A stretch of 64,000 nt of DNA from Ensifer adhaerens (lineage in GTDB: Bacteria > Pseudomonadota > Alphaproteobacteria > Rhizobiales > Rhizobiaceae). The stretch covers positions 1,374,501 through 1,438,500 of the forward strand of contig NZ_CP083350.1 of the NCBI RefSeq assembly GCF_020035535.1, read 5' to 3'. The notes beneath the pieces are model-generated. The model did not search any database and was not told where the DNA came from. It was given only the letters and a program-made list of their open reading frames with translations. Made by a program: the position numbers and the translations under genes. Below are positions 51,891 to 61,155 of the stretch, one piece after another (position 1 is the first letter of the stretch; each line of letters opens with the position of its first letter).

Positions 51891-53345
51891 ATGGCACCTC
51901 GATTTGACTCGCTAAACAAGCTCTTCGAAAGCGTCCGGGAATCGAACCACGATTTCCGCGTCACCACCGATCCGTTCCCGCCGCTCGACGTCGACAAGCT
52001 GGAACGGACCCTGGAGCTTGAAGAAAAAGGCACGCGGAACGGCAAAGCAAACACGCCGAAAGAGGACTCGCGCGATCAGGACGAAGTCGAGAGGGGCATA
52101 GCCGAACGGATCGAAAGCTTGCGGGACGACGCATACCAGTTACTGGAGGGGCATCTAAGCACCTACGGTACGCGTTTGCGCAACCTCGACTTCGACGGCC
52201 ACTTCAACAGAATCCAAGTTGTCAACAATGCGAGCGTCGATGACTTCCGTGCCGACGTGGCCACGGGGCGCGACGAGCTTCATGGCCTTCGGAAGGATCT
52301 GAGAGAGTCGGATGTCGAGCTTGCCAATTTCCGCAAGCTGAACGGTCTTGAGCTGAGGGTTGCCCGCACCAAAGGGCGGATGGCGACCATCCTCAAGTGG
52401 TGCGTCATTCTCGCCCTCTTGATCGTCGAAACGATGGTGAACGGCATCTACCTCGCTAAGGGCAACGACCAAGGCCTTGTCGGCGGCATCGGATACGCCT
52501 TTGCGTTCGCGTTCGCGAACGTGGTCTCGACAGTCGTGCTGGGTCTTTTCGTCGTGCCGCGGATCGTGCACCGATCGCTCTGGTGGAAGCTGGTGGGCCT
52601 GCTGGGCATCGCCGCCTGGCTGACGGTGGCGTTGGGGTTGAATCTGGTGATGGCCCATTATCGTGAAGTCTCCGCCACGGCGTTCGAGGATGTCGGCCGC
52701 ATTGTCATGGAGCGCCTGACCAATGCGCCACTGGTCATGAACGATATCGACTCGTGGGTGCTGTTTGCCAGCGGCGTCCTCTTCTCTACGATCGCGTTGA
52801 TCGACTCTCTTCTGATGAAGGACCCGTATCCGGGCTATGCCGACACTTACACCCGGTACATCGACGCGCGCGACGACTACATCGATCGGAAGGCGGATCT
52901 GATCGATCAGCTGAAGGGCATCCGCGACGACCACAATCAGAAGGTCGACGGCATCATCCTTGCTCTTTCTCAACGCCGGAAGGAATGCGCTGCCATCATC
53001 GACAGCCGTACGAGGATGATCAAGCAGTTTTCGGAGCACCAGAACCATCTCGAAGTCTCTGGTCGGCGCCTGTTCGCTACCTATAGGGAGGCCAACCGAG
53101 CCACCCGCACCGAACATCAGCCCAAACGGTTTTCGACGCAGTACAGCCTCGATCGGCGAAAGCCTGCCATCGATAAGTCGGACGACTGGAGCGACAAGGA
53201 ACTGGGCGAACGCATCAAAGCAGCTCAAGCCGAAATGGCAGACCAGATGAAGCGCATCAGCGCGGAATTCGAAGCCGCAGTCACCGCCTATCACCAACTG
53301 GACAATCTTTTCCCGGAGACGATCAATGGCCCGGCGCAGGCGTAG
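51891..53345 (+). CDS. Coiled-coil membrane protein, first gene of the ZorAB-like cluster
   Basis: A 484-residue protein. Residues 1-165 are charged and helix-forming (coiled-coil like), four hydrophobic segments occur between about residues 168 and 310 (WCVILALLIVETMVNGIYLA; YAFAFAFANVVSTVVLGLFV; LVGLLGIAAWLTVALGLNLV; WVLFASGVLFSTIALIDSLL), and a long coiled coil with DDYIDRKADLIDQLKGIRDD and further helix fills the C-terminal 160 residues. I recognise no named family. It overlaps the next gene by 20 bp. It could be a stator-associated scaffold. No ribosome-binding sequence close to ATG 51891 is strong (AGGATTAACATA). Confidence 0.8.
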   Translation: MAPRFDSLNKLFESVRESNHDFRVTTDPFPPLDVDKLERTLELEEKGTRNGKANTPKEDSRDQDEVERGIAERIESLRDDAYQLLEGHLSTYGTRLRNLDFDGHFNRIQVVNNASVDDFRADVATGRDELHGLRKDLRESDVELANFRKLNGLELRVARTKGRMATILKWCVILALLIVETMVNGIYLAKGNDQGLVGGIGYAFAFAFANVVSTVVLGLFVVPRIVHRSLWWKLVGLLGIAAWLTVALGLNLVMAHYREVSATAFEDVGRIVMERLTNAPLVMNDIDSWVLFASGVLFSTIALIDSLLMKDPYPGYADTYTRYIDARDDYIDRKADLIDQLKGIRDDHNQKVDGIILALSQRRKECAAIIDSRTRMIKQFSEHQNHLEVSGRRLFATYREANRATRTEHQPKRFSTQYSLDRRKPAIDKSDDWSDKELGERIKAAQAEMADQMKRISAEFEAAVTAYHQLDNLFPETINGPAQA

Positions 53346-54138
53346 AAGAAAAGACGGGTCGCCGTGGGCGATAGTCGGCATCATCGGCCTGATGGCCTTC
53401 GTGTTCCTGAGCGTTGCAGGCTATGCGATGCTCAAGATCCGGGCTGGAGAAGCTGTGGCGCTTGACGACGATCTATGCCCCGCGACAGGACCGGTGTCCG
53501 TTAGAGCGATACTGCTCGACCTGACCGATCCAATCTCGGAAATCACGCAAGTTGACCTGAAGCGCCAGTTCGAACGGACAGTGTCGGAGATCGAAGTCGG
53601 CGGGCTGCTGGAGGTCTACGCTCTCACAGACAAGGAAGGGAAGCTCGAGCGGACCTACCGGGGATGCAACCCGGGCGACGGTGCAACCGCGGATCCTTGG
53701 ACATCCAACCCGAGAAAGAAGCAGCAGCGTTGGGAAGAGGCCTTCAACAAGCCACTGCGGGATCTGTCCGACACCATTGGCAATGGCAGCGAGTCGAAGT
53801 CGTCGCCGATCTTGGCAGGCATCCAGCGCATCGTGATCGAGAGCTTCTCAGCTGCCAAGCTCGAAGGCACCTCCAAGCAACTTTATGTGGCTTCCGACAT
53901 GATGGAAAACACGGACGCGTTCTCGATCTACGAATCGGGTGCCGATTATGAGGCGTTCCGTAAAAGCCCCGCGCGCGACAGGTTCAGGACCCCGCTCGAC
54001 GGGATCGATGTCAAGTTTTGGGCATTTCAGCGGGAGGCAGCGTCCAAAGTGAAAGACCTTCCGGAATTTTGGGTGGCCTGGGTGAAAGCGAACGGCGGCG
54101 GCTTCATCGGCTACGAGCGACTTGCAGGGATTGAGTGA
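53326..54138 (+). CDS. Membrane-anchored vWA-like protein of the ZorAB-like cluster
   Basis: A 270-residue protein with a positively charged start (MARRRRRRKDG), one transmembrane helix (IVGIIGLMAFVFLSVAGYAML) and an extracytoplasmic domain. The domain has vWA-like features: AILLDLTDPISE resembles a changed MIDAS (DxTDP), and QLYVASDMMENTDAFS resembles the later Asp-containing strand. Two Cys (DLCPA, RGCNPG) might pair. Start ATG 53326 has GGAG 7 nt upstream and lies within the previous gene; the stop overlaps the next gene start. Confidence 0.75.
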   Translation: MARRRRRRKDGSPWAIVGIIGLMAFVFLSVAGYAMLKIRAGEAVALDDDLCPATGPVSVRAILLDLTDPISEITQVDLKRQFERTVSEIEVGGLLEVYALTDKEGKLERTYRGCNPGDGATADPWTSNPRKKQQRWEEAFNKPLRDLSDTIGNGSESKSSPILAGIQRIVIESFSAAKLEGTSKQLYVASDMMENTDAFSIYESGADYEAFRKSPARDRFRTPLDGIDVKFWAFQREAASKVKDLPEFWVAWVKANGGGFIGYERLAGIE

Positions 54139-55583
54139 TGGGTAACATCGACATGAGGACGTTCGTCCGCGATCACGGACCGATTTGTCTCTTCGTCTTG
54201 ATGACGATCATAGGGGCGGCTGTAATCTGGTTTGGCAAACTATACGACTTGGACATTTCGATCGTCACCACCATACCGATCGTCTTGATGCTCGTCTATC
54301 TCGTGCTCAACCTGCTGCCCGGCCTCAGGGTTCGCAGCGAACAGGCCGGTGACAATCTCTACTACATGGGATTCATCTTCACCCTCGCGAGCCTCGGTAT
54401 CTCGCTCTACAAGTTCACGGGCGAGGCCTCGATCGAGGACGTCGTGCGCAACTTCGGCATTGCGATCGTGTCGACGATCACGGGCATCGCGCTTCGCATC
54501 TTCTACAACCAGATGCGGCGAGATCCGGCCGACATCGAAACGGCAGTGCGCGTCGAGCTTGCCGAGATGACGCGGCGCGTCAGGACCGAGCTCGACACAT
54601 CTGCACTCGAGTTTTCTAGCTACCGCCGCACCAGCAACCAGATGCTGTCGGAAGGCTTCGAGGAGATCGCCAGGCAGGCGCAAAGGAACGGGGAAGCCGT
54701 CAGGGCGTCGATCGAAGCAATGTCCGTCAAGGCTACGCAGACTATTCAAGAGACCTCGGAGAAATTGCTGGCAACGCTCGAGAAGACGCACGCACAACTT
54801 GCCGAACTCGCGGACAAGAATGTGAAGACGGTCGAGCGGGTCGCGGAACAGGTGGACAAGTCGGTCGGGCAAGTCGTCCAGCGCGCCGATGCCCTTTCGA
54901 GTACGATGGAAAGCCTGACGGCAAAGTTTTCGATCGCAAGGTCTCCCGACGAAATCCTGCGCGTAGACGTCACTCCCGCGATCGAAGCTCTGAAAGACCT
55001 GGTTGACGGCAACGTGAAGTCGATCGAAGCCAACACCGTGGCAGCGCGCGATACGGCCAAAAAGGTGATCACCGCCATCGGTCCGTTCAAGCAGGTGGCA
55101 GCACAGCTAAACGCGCTGTCCGTGGACATTAAGGGATCCACCGCCGCAGTGGGTTCGTCCGCCGAGGCGTTGGGCAAGGCGTCCGAACAGATCCGGGAGG
55201 CAATGGACGCAGTCCGCTCCATGCTTGATGCGGAGCGCAACACGGCTGAGCAGGTTAGGAATCTCGCCGGCGTGGTGAACACTCTCGAGCTTCGCAGCTC
55301 GGAACGCGACGAGCGGGGCGCAGTTCAGAGCGACCGTATCGAAATAGCGCTGGCGAAGGTCGAAGCCATTGTCGCCGTGCCTGCTGTCGCAGAGTCCGCG
55401 TCAGTAGTGGATGAGCCTGTAGAAGCCTTGGAGAAGCCCGCGGCGGATTCGACGGAAACCAGGCCGATCATGCCGGCGCCGGCTGGAGAGGACGCCATCA
55501 CGGTGCCGGAGATGACCACCGCCGCCATTGAGGCAGCAGAACCGCAGCCTGACAAGTCGCGGTGGAGCATCTGGAACCGATGA
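54138..55583 (+). CDS. MotA/ZorA-like membrane channel protein with long coiled-coil tail
   Basis: A 481-residue protein with four hydrophobic segments in the first 125 residues; the last one, FGIAIVSTITGIALRIFYNQ, has the S/T-rich G-x-A pattern of the MotA/ExbB/ZorA fourth helix, where Ser/Thr residues line the ion path. A cytoplasmic tail of about 350 residues (LAEMTRRVRTELDTSALEFS onward) is predicted coiled coil with recurring heptads, ending in an acidic Pro/Ala-rich part. ZorA proteins of Zorya systems have such tails. ATG 54138 has AGGGA 7 nt upstream; GTG 54135 is an alternative. It overlaps the OmpA-domain gene by ATGA. Confidence 0.72.
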   Translation: MGNIDMRTFVRDHGPICLFVLMTIIGAAVIWFGKLYDLDISIVTTIPIVLMLVYLVLNLLPGLRVRSEQAGDNLYYMGFIFTLASLGISLYKFTGEASIEDVVRNFGIAIVSTITGIALRIFYNQMRRDPADIETAVRVELAEMTRRVRTELDTSALEFSSYRRTSNQMLSEGFEEIARQAQRNGEAVRASIEAMSVKATQTIQETSEKLLATLEKTHAQLAELADKNVKTVERVAEQVDKSVGQVVQRADALSSTMESLTAKFSIARSPDEILRVDVTPAIEALKDLVDGNVKSIEANTVAARDTAKKVITAIGPFKQVAAQLNALSVDIKGSTAAVGSSAEALGKASEQIREAMDAVRSMLDAERNTAEQVRNLAGVVNTLELRSSERDERGAVQSDRIEIALAKVEAIVAVPAVAESASVVDEPVEALEKPAADSTETRPIMPAPAGEDAITVPEMTTAAIEAAEPQPDKSRWSIWNR

Positions 55584-56596
55584 GCAACACCATCGCAGGT
55601 GCCGAAGGGCGCGGCTACAATCGTGGGCTCATCCTTGGCTTCACAATGGCGGAATCGTTGCTGCTCGTCGTGTTCTGCCTGCTGCTTGTGGCCGCCGCGA
55701 TTATTTCGAAGGAACGGCAGCGCGCGACGGAGGCTGAGCAGCGAGCGACCCGTGCAGAGGAGCAGGTTCTGGCCAAGAGCCACGATGCCGAAGAGCTGCA
55801 GAAACAGATCAAAGAGATGCAGGTTCAGCTTGCCGCCGCCGGACGAGACCAGTCCGACGACGAGTGGCGTGAGCTGGTGCTCGCCAAAAAAGCCGTCGAA
55901 GCGTTGGCTGTGAAGTTTTCCGACAAAAACCCGAAGGAGATCGTCCGCAAGGTCACTGACATGCTCGAAGATTACCGAGAACTTCAGGCGGCCATTCCGT
56001 CTCAAAAGCGTCTGCAGGACGAGCATCTGAAGGCACTGGCTGAAATTTCTCGGTTGCGACAGGACTTGGATTCCAAAGCGAAAGAACTGGCGTCGCTTGA
56101 AAAGCCTTCGAAGCCACACGAGTGGCCGCCAATCATCACACTCAGCGAGGCTAACAACAACTACTTCCGCTCAGGCAGTGCCGAGTTGACCGTGGCGTTC
56201 GCGACCAAATTGAACAGCTCCATCGCCGACCAAATAGCGAGCAACTTGCAGGCCTACGGCGCGGATATCGTGGAAATCATTGGCCACACGGACGAACAGC
56301 CGATTTCTCGTGCAGGATCGAACATGGATAAGAACGCCATCGACGTGCTCCTGGCTCACAAGAACGTAACGTCGCTAGAGCCAGCTGACAACGCGGGACT
56401 AGGTCTGGCGAGAGCGATCTCGGTCGCGAACGTTCTCAAATCGAACAAGTCGCTAGATGGGATCACTGTGCTTCCCCTTTCGGCGGCCCAACTGATCCTG
56501 CCCGGCGACACACTGACGCGCGGCGAAGCTGGCGATGTCGAAACCCGGAGACGGATTGAGATACGCATCAGACGTCGTGACGTTGCAGACCAGTAA
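55580..56596 (+). CDS. MotB/ZorB-like OmpA-domain protein
   Basis: A 338-residue protein. A short N-terminus precedes one transmembrane helix GLILGFTMAESLLLVVFCLL (about residues 16-35) with an acidic residue, Glu25, inside the membrane, where MotB and ZorB have Asp. A coiled coil follows, and the C-terminal OmpA-like peptidoglycan-binding domain is marked by NNNYFRSGSAELTVAF, IVEIIGHTDEQPIS, LGLARAISVANVLK and RRRIEIRIRRR. This is the architecture of stator B subunits. ATG 55580 shares ATGA with the upstream gene. A hairpin pair follows the stop. Confidence 0.8.
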   Translation: MSNTIAGAEGRGYNRGLILGFTMAESLLLVVFCLLLVAAAIISKERQRATEAEQRATRAEEQVLAKSHDAEELQKQIKEMQVQLAAAGRDQSDDEWRELVLAKKAVEALAVKFSDKNPKEIVRKVTDMLEDYRELQAAIPSQKRLQDEHLKALAEISRLRQDLDSKAKELASLEKPSKPHEWPPIITLSEANNNYFRSGSAELTVAFATKLNSSIADQIASNLQAYGADIVEIIGHTDEQPISRAGSNMDKNAIDVLLAHKNVTSLEPADNAGLGLARAISVANVLKSNKSLDGITVLPLSAAQLILPGDTLTRGEAGDVETRRRIEIRIRRRDVADQ

Positions 56597-56602
56597 CGGA
56601 GG

Positions 56603-56645
56603 CCCGCTCACCCGAGGCGGGATCGCCCTTTCTCTCCTGAGAAAG
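56603..56645 (+). terminator. Double hairpin after the ZorAB-like cluster
   Basis: CCCGC/GCGGG (56603-56621) and CTTTCTC-TCCT-GAGAAAG (56628-56645) follow the stop at 56596; the second is followed by TTCTG. Together they form a plausible terminator. Confidence 0.55.
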
Positions 56646-56796
56646 TTCTGACCATTTCACAGCCGAAGCTAGAACTTATGCAAACCCAAACATTATCCAC
56701 TTCGGGTGCCTGGCTATTGCGATTCAAAATTCGTCTCCCAATCATAGCGCCTGCGCGCGCCCGTTCATCGTGAAAAACCGAACTGGAGAGGAACTT

Positions 56797-57510
56797 ATGA
56801 AAAAGGTGAAAGGTGCTTTCCTCGGCGCGGCAATGTGCGTGACAGGGGGCCTGCTAGTGTTTCCGGTGCTGTTTGGCGATCGACCGGCGACCCACGAGCG
56901 TGACGGAGAGGATCCATTGCGCAACCTGATCTACGACTTTCAAACGCTGATTGCCGGTGTATTGGCCGTCGGCGCGGCCTGGGTGACGGTGCGGCAGATG
57001 CGCGACAGTGATTTGCAAGGAAGACAGCTGCATATTGAGGCTCGCAGGGATGCGCGCGCCTTGGAAATTAGTGCCGCACGCGCACTACTCGATTGGTCCA
57101 GGAGTGTGGAGCCAAATATTGCGATGCTAGACCGGCATACTAGCGGCGAGTTGTATACATTGCTCAGCGACGGTCGGGTTCAATTAACGAGCGCCGGAAA
57201 CTGGAAACTAAATGGCCTCCACATTTTGTATGAGAGTTTGAAACCATTTAATGAGCCGGACATGAAGCGGAACCTGCCGTTCGATGTCAATCAGCGCCTC
57301 AGCGCGGTTACCGAGAGCCTGAGGACGGCTTGCGAGCTCTCCCCTAGGGGCGTACCAACCTATTCGAAGGAGGTTGCCGTGCAGACGCTTTTGAGCTTGA
57401 ACGCCACAGTGCCGAAAATCAAAACTGACGTCCGCCTATTAGCGCTCCTAGCACAGTACCGGGCGGAAGAGTTTCTCGCAGAATTCTCGAAACCGTTCGC
57501 CGAGCCGTAA
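56797..57510 (+). CDS. Two-helix membrane protein of unknown function
   Basis: A 237-residue protein. Hydrophobic helices cover GAFLGAAMCVTGGLLVFPVLF (about residues 5-25) and LIYDFQTLIAGVLAVGAAWVTV (about residues 44-65). The remainder is soluble and mostly helical (RRDARALEISAARALLDWSR). GAGAGGAA 5 nt before ATG 56797 supports the start. It follows the stator cluster after about 200 bp and shares the TM-plus-helical-soluble layout with the gene at 58215. No family recognised. Confidence 0.65.
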   Translation: MKKVKGAFLGAAMCVTGGLLVFPVLFGDRPATHERDGEDPLRNLIYDFQTLIAGVLAVGAAWVTVRQMRDSDLQGRQLHIEARRDARALEISAARALLDWSRSVEPNIAMLDRHTSGELYTLLSDGRVQLTSAGNWKLNGLHILYESLKPFNEPDMKRNLPFDVNQRLSAVTESLRTACELSPRGVPTYSKEVAVQTLLSLNATVPKIKTDVRLLALLAQYRAEEFLAEFSKPFAEP

Positions 57511-58214
57511 GACCCATTGGTCGAGGCTATCCTTTCTTGCAGCAGACCCCTCGTCTTCAATGGCGCTCGCTTGGGCCGGCGAACTTAATCTGCCGGACGC
57601 TCTCAATCCAATGGCATCCTTACCGGCCTACAAATCCATTCCTACATTTTAAACATTCGTTTGCTCGACCGGCCGATCCCGACGTATGCCGCGCTACTGC
57701 GTGCGAGCAGGCGGTAGAAGATCTTAGATTTTGCCGGACTTCTCTGCACACTGTCGATCGCTTGCCGAATAAAAATACTCATGCAAAATTATCTTTTGTA
57801 GGCAGGCGGCTCGGCGTTTCGGAAAAGAGGTAACTTCGCCCAACGTTTTGAGGCGAGTCTCTAGTGAGCTAAGTCGCCATTTCCGACGCTTGCTCACCCG
57901 CCCGCGACTTTGGACGTCCCCGGCTTCAATTTTCTGGACGGTCTCGGAAAACGCCGAGCGCAGTCAATGATTGCCAAGTTGAGTGACCGTCTTATTTCTA
58001 CCTGAAACGTTTACAGCTGCGATTTAAAAATTCGGTCGCGACACCTGCAAGCGAAAATTCGCAATTATTGAACCTTCCATAGTTGGATTTTCATTTACAA
58101 CGTAAAATGGTTGTGATCTCCTTTGTGCAGTTTTTCACTCATCACCGCCCCTATTGTCTGAAAATTATCAAGAGAAAATTCTCCTAGTCGCAGTTATAAA
58201 AATTGGGAGTGATA
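57511..58214. other. Intergenic stretch without a recognised feature
   Basis: About 700 bases; short open frames only, without ribosome-binding sites. The part near 58015-58160 is AT-rich and could hold the promoter of the next gene. Confidence 0.5.
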
Positions 58215-58778
58215 ATGCCTCTTAATGAAGCCTACCTCTGGAGTCAGATAGCTATGGCGGTATTCGTCGCAGCTGGTCTGTGGTATACGTCAAAAAATCT
58301 TCGTTTCACAAGAAAGAATCTTGATCATCTTGATAAAACTAATAAAGAGAATAATGTAATTCAGGCGCAGTACGTATTACAGGCTCGACTTATCGAGCTT
58401 TCGCACGAATGGAACTCAAAGGAGTTTATCACCGCGCGGAACTGGGCCGACCTTATAATCAGCGAATGCCGCGAAAAAGCTGTGGAGGTCCGGGAAAATC
58501 TTTCTAGTCGAAAGGGAATGGACCAGTGGATCTACATTTCTATGGTCGCACACTTCTTTCTTCGCTTAAGCCGTATCCAGCTGAGTCATCAAATTCATCT
58601 GCAGAACGCTCGCTTGGAGTTCGGGGAGGCCATCGGCTACTGGCTGCAGCCGCTGCTGTTTGCATACGGCACTCAGGCTGATGAAAAACGACTCCGCAAA
58701 GCATTGATTGATCTTCACAATACGTACTATCCAGAGAGCCCGGTGGATATTGAAGAGGCGGATACGCGTTCAGTGTGA
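58215..58778 (+). CDS. Small membrane-anchored helical protein
   Basis: A 187-residue protein with one N-terminal hydrophobic helix (SQIAMAVFVAAGLWYTS) and a helical soluble part (NLRFTRKNLDHLDKTNKENN onwards). GGGAG 5 nt before ATG 58215 supports the start. The codon pattern is more AT-rich than its neighbours, suggesting a separate origin. Its layout resembles small membrane-anchored proteins often seen in accessory regions; function unknown. Confidence 0.65.
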   Translation: MPLNEAYLWSQIAMAVFVAAGLWYTSKNLRFTRKNLDHLDKTNKENNVIQAQYVLQARLIELSHEWNSKEFITARNWADLIISECREKAVEVRENLSSRKGMDQWIYISMVAHFFLRLSRIQLSHQIHLQNARLEFGEAIGYWLQPLLFAYGTQADEKRLRKALIDLHNTYYPESPVDIEEADTRSV

Positions 58779-59436
58779 CCGCCCACGTCTGACGGCTAAT
58801 AAACCGCTATTGCTCCGTAAAGACGGTGAGACCGGCACTTTTGCTTGGTAACGACATGCGCTAGATCGGCCGAACGCGGACTTAACGACAGAAGTGTTCC
58901 CGTCGCGAAATGAACCAAGGGCGTTGGGTTGCAATAGAGTTGGAGGTCAACGCAGTTTGCGGCGAAATTCTGTGGCGTGTCGCCTGTCTTAGTTGTGAGT
59001 TACCAGTGTGGTTGCTTGCTAGTCTCTCAACATTGCACGCTCTCTTGATAAAACATCGCGGTAATCCTTGTAGGCCGTAGTTGCCGGGTGGCTCGCGCGC
59101 CCCGGCGAAGGGCACCCCCTCAACAGCCTGTTGAGTGATCAGCAGTTGCTGCTGGACCTGGTTACCGACGAGTTGGTGACGCAAGGTGTGATTAGCGCAG
59201 AACGCTTTGCTGAGCTGTGGATGGAAGCGCTTTTTGGCTATGGGTTGACAGTCGGAAACACGAGGAGATCTAGGGCTGGTTGGCGCTTGCGGTCCAGTGA
59301 AAAGCGTAGCCGGAATTTCCGCCGGGTAATGACGAGGTCCGCTTTCGCGCACTTACAAGTGGTGACAGACGGATACCCCTGCCGAATGTCGTGACCATCG
59401 GCGAAGGGAAACCAGCATATCGAGGGCGCGAAGCGC
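58779..59436. other. Intergenic stretch without a recognised feature
   Basis: About 650 bases. A minus-strand frame (58882-59352) and a short plus-strand frame (59131-59394) have no ribosome-binding site or recognised domain. Nothing else is seen. Confidence 0.45.
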
Positions 59437-61086
59437 TTACTTAGTCGAAAGAAGACCACGTGAGATGATGTCTGCCTGAATTTCCGCCGCGCCTTCAAAT
59501 ATGGACAGGATTCTTGCGTCACAAAGAAGTCTACTGGCTTCGAATTCGAGAGCGAAGCCGTTGCCGCCATGGATCTGGACGCAACTGTCAGCGCAGGCCC
59601 ATGCGACCCTAGCGGCCAGAAGCTTCGCCATGCCGGCCTCCACATCGCATCGAATGTTCGCGTCCTTTTGTCGCGCGGAAGCGTAGACCAATTGGCGGCA
59701 GATCAAAATCTCTGCCGCCATCATCGCGAGCTTGTCGGAAATACGATCGAAACGCACAATAGGTTGTCCGAATTGCACCCGGTCCGTTGCGTATCGCCAG
59801 GAGAGCGAGAACGCTGCCTCCGCGACCCCCACGGCACGTGCGGCCGTCTGTATTCGAGCGGCTTCGAAGGTGCGCATCAGTTGCTTAAAACCTTGGCCCT
59901 CCCTTTCTCCCAAAAGATTGGCCATGGGCACTCGGAAAGCATCGAAGGACAACTCGAACTCCTTCATCCCCCGATAACCGAGCACCTCGATCTCACTGCC
60001 AGACAAGCCTTCGTCCCGGAAATGCGCGTCGACTGTTCCAGCGGTCTTTTCCGCTAGCAGCAGCGACAGCCCGCGATAACCTTTGTCGTCCGGATCCGTT
60101 CGAACAAGCAGGGTCATCAGGTTCGCCCGGCCGGCGTGGGTGATCCAGCTTTTTGCTCCGGTGACTTCATAGAAGCCGTCCTTGAGCGATGCCCTTGTCT
60201 TCAGGGATGCGAGATCAGACCCGACATCCGGCTCGGTGAATACGGCGGTCGGAACACATGCGCCGGATGCGATTAGCGGAAGCCATTTTCTTTTTTGTTC
60301 TTCCGTCCCGCCAGACGATATCAGCTCAGCGGCAATTTCCGACCGCGTGCCGAGTGAACCGACGCCGAGATACCCTTTAGACAGTTCTTCGGTCACCACA
60401 CACATGGCGACCTTCGACAGACCCGAGCCGCCATACTCTTCCGGCAAGGTGAGGCCGAATACGCCAAGCGCCCCGAGTTGATCTAGCACGTCTTGCGGAA
60501 TATAGGAGTTGTTCAAATGCCAGAAATGCGCATGCGGGGAAATCTCGTTGGCGACGAACTTGCGCATTTCTAATCGGATGGCCTCGACAGTATCGTCCGT
60601 GGCAGGATCACCGAGGTGAGGATCGGTATTTGCCTCACGCCATATTGTCACCAGACGTGATCTGTTCGCTGGCGTGTTTCCGTGCTGGATCGCATTCCTT
60701 ATGTCATCGTCCGCAAGAAGCGCCTCAAACATATCAGGAGAGAGCAGATCGCGTGTGCGCGCGAATTCGCTCTGGCTCATAGGAATACCACCAAGGACTT
60801 GGTCGAGATATTCTCCGCCGCCGATCGCTATGAGGAGGCTCTCGATTTCCGTCAAACGCGTGCATCGCTCGAGCGCCAGACCATATTGCACGATCGCCCT
60901 CAGTGCCGACGCGTACGTTGCAAACCAGGCGAGGCCATGGCTTTCGGCTTGCCCGAGCCCCTCGGTTGAAGCTTGCTTTTCGCGAGCCCTCAGGATCGCC
61001 GGTTCGATCCTCCGCACCAGCGCCTCGACAGCTGCCTCTAGGCGCTTCACGCGACCGGCGGTCTCGGTTTCCGGGTTTTCAGTCAT
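59437..61086 (-). CDS. Acyl-CoA dehydrogenase with N-terminal extension, methylsuccinyl-CoA dehydrogenase-like
   Basis: A 549-residue flavoprotein. The acyl-CoA dehydrogenase core begins near residue 165: EEYGGSGLSKVAMCVVTEEL, TEPDVGSDLASLKTRA, RVQFGQPIVRFDRISDKLA, IHGGNGFALEFEASR, and the catalytic base Glu in SIFEGAAEIQ. The extra N-terminal domain (including GLAWFATYASALRAI and GEYLDQVLGGIPMSQSEF) is the one found in (2S)-methylsuccinyl-CoA dehydrogenase of the ethylmalonyl-CoA pathway, which forms mesaconyl-CoA. Exact substrate is inferred. It is the last gene of a minus-strand run after pxpC, 69 bp apart. Confidence 0.8.
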   Translation of the reverse strand: MTENPETETAGRVKRLEAAVEALVRRIEPAILRAREKQASTEGLGQAESHGLAWFATYASALRAIVQYGLALERCTRLTEIESLLIAIGGGEYLDQVLGGIPMSQSEFARTRDLLSPDMFEALLADDDIRNAIQHGNTPANRSRLVTIWREANTDPHLGDPATDDTVEAIRLEMRKFVANEISPHAHFWHLNNSYIPQDVLDQLGALGVFGLTLPEEYGGSGLSKVAMCVVTEELSKGYLGVGSLGTRSEIAAELISSGGTEEQKRKWLPLIASGACVPTAVFTEPDVGSDLASLKTRASLKDGFYEVTGAKSWITHAGRANLMTLLVRTDPDDKGYRGLSLLLAEKTAGTVDAHFRDEGLSGSEIEVLGYRGMKEFELSFDAFRVPMANLLGEREGQGFKQLMRTFEAARIQTAARAVGVAEAAFSLSWRYATDRVQFGQPIVRFDRISDKLAMMAAEILICRQLVYASARQKDANIRCDVEAGMAKLLAARVAWACADSCVQIHGGNGFALEFEASRLLCDARILSIFEGAAEIQADIISRGLLSTK

Positions 61087-61155
61087 CGCTTTGCAATTCC
61101 GATCTGTTTGAAAACTTCAAGTCATTCCAGGGTCGATGCCTGCACTCGCGCATGC

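Noticed and set aside
52155..53384. Long antisense open frame (409 residues) across the coiled-coil membrane protein gene
   Set aside because: It is the mirror of a gene with membrane helices, family-like composition and chained overlaps; the antisense product is His/Arg/Asp-rich without domains.
58882..59352. Minus-strand frame of 156 residues
   Set aside because: No ribosome-binding site and no recognised domain; the composition looks non-coding.
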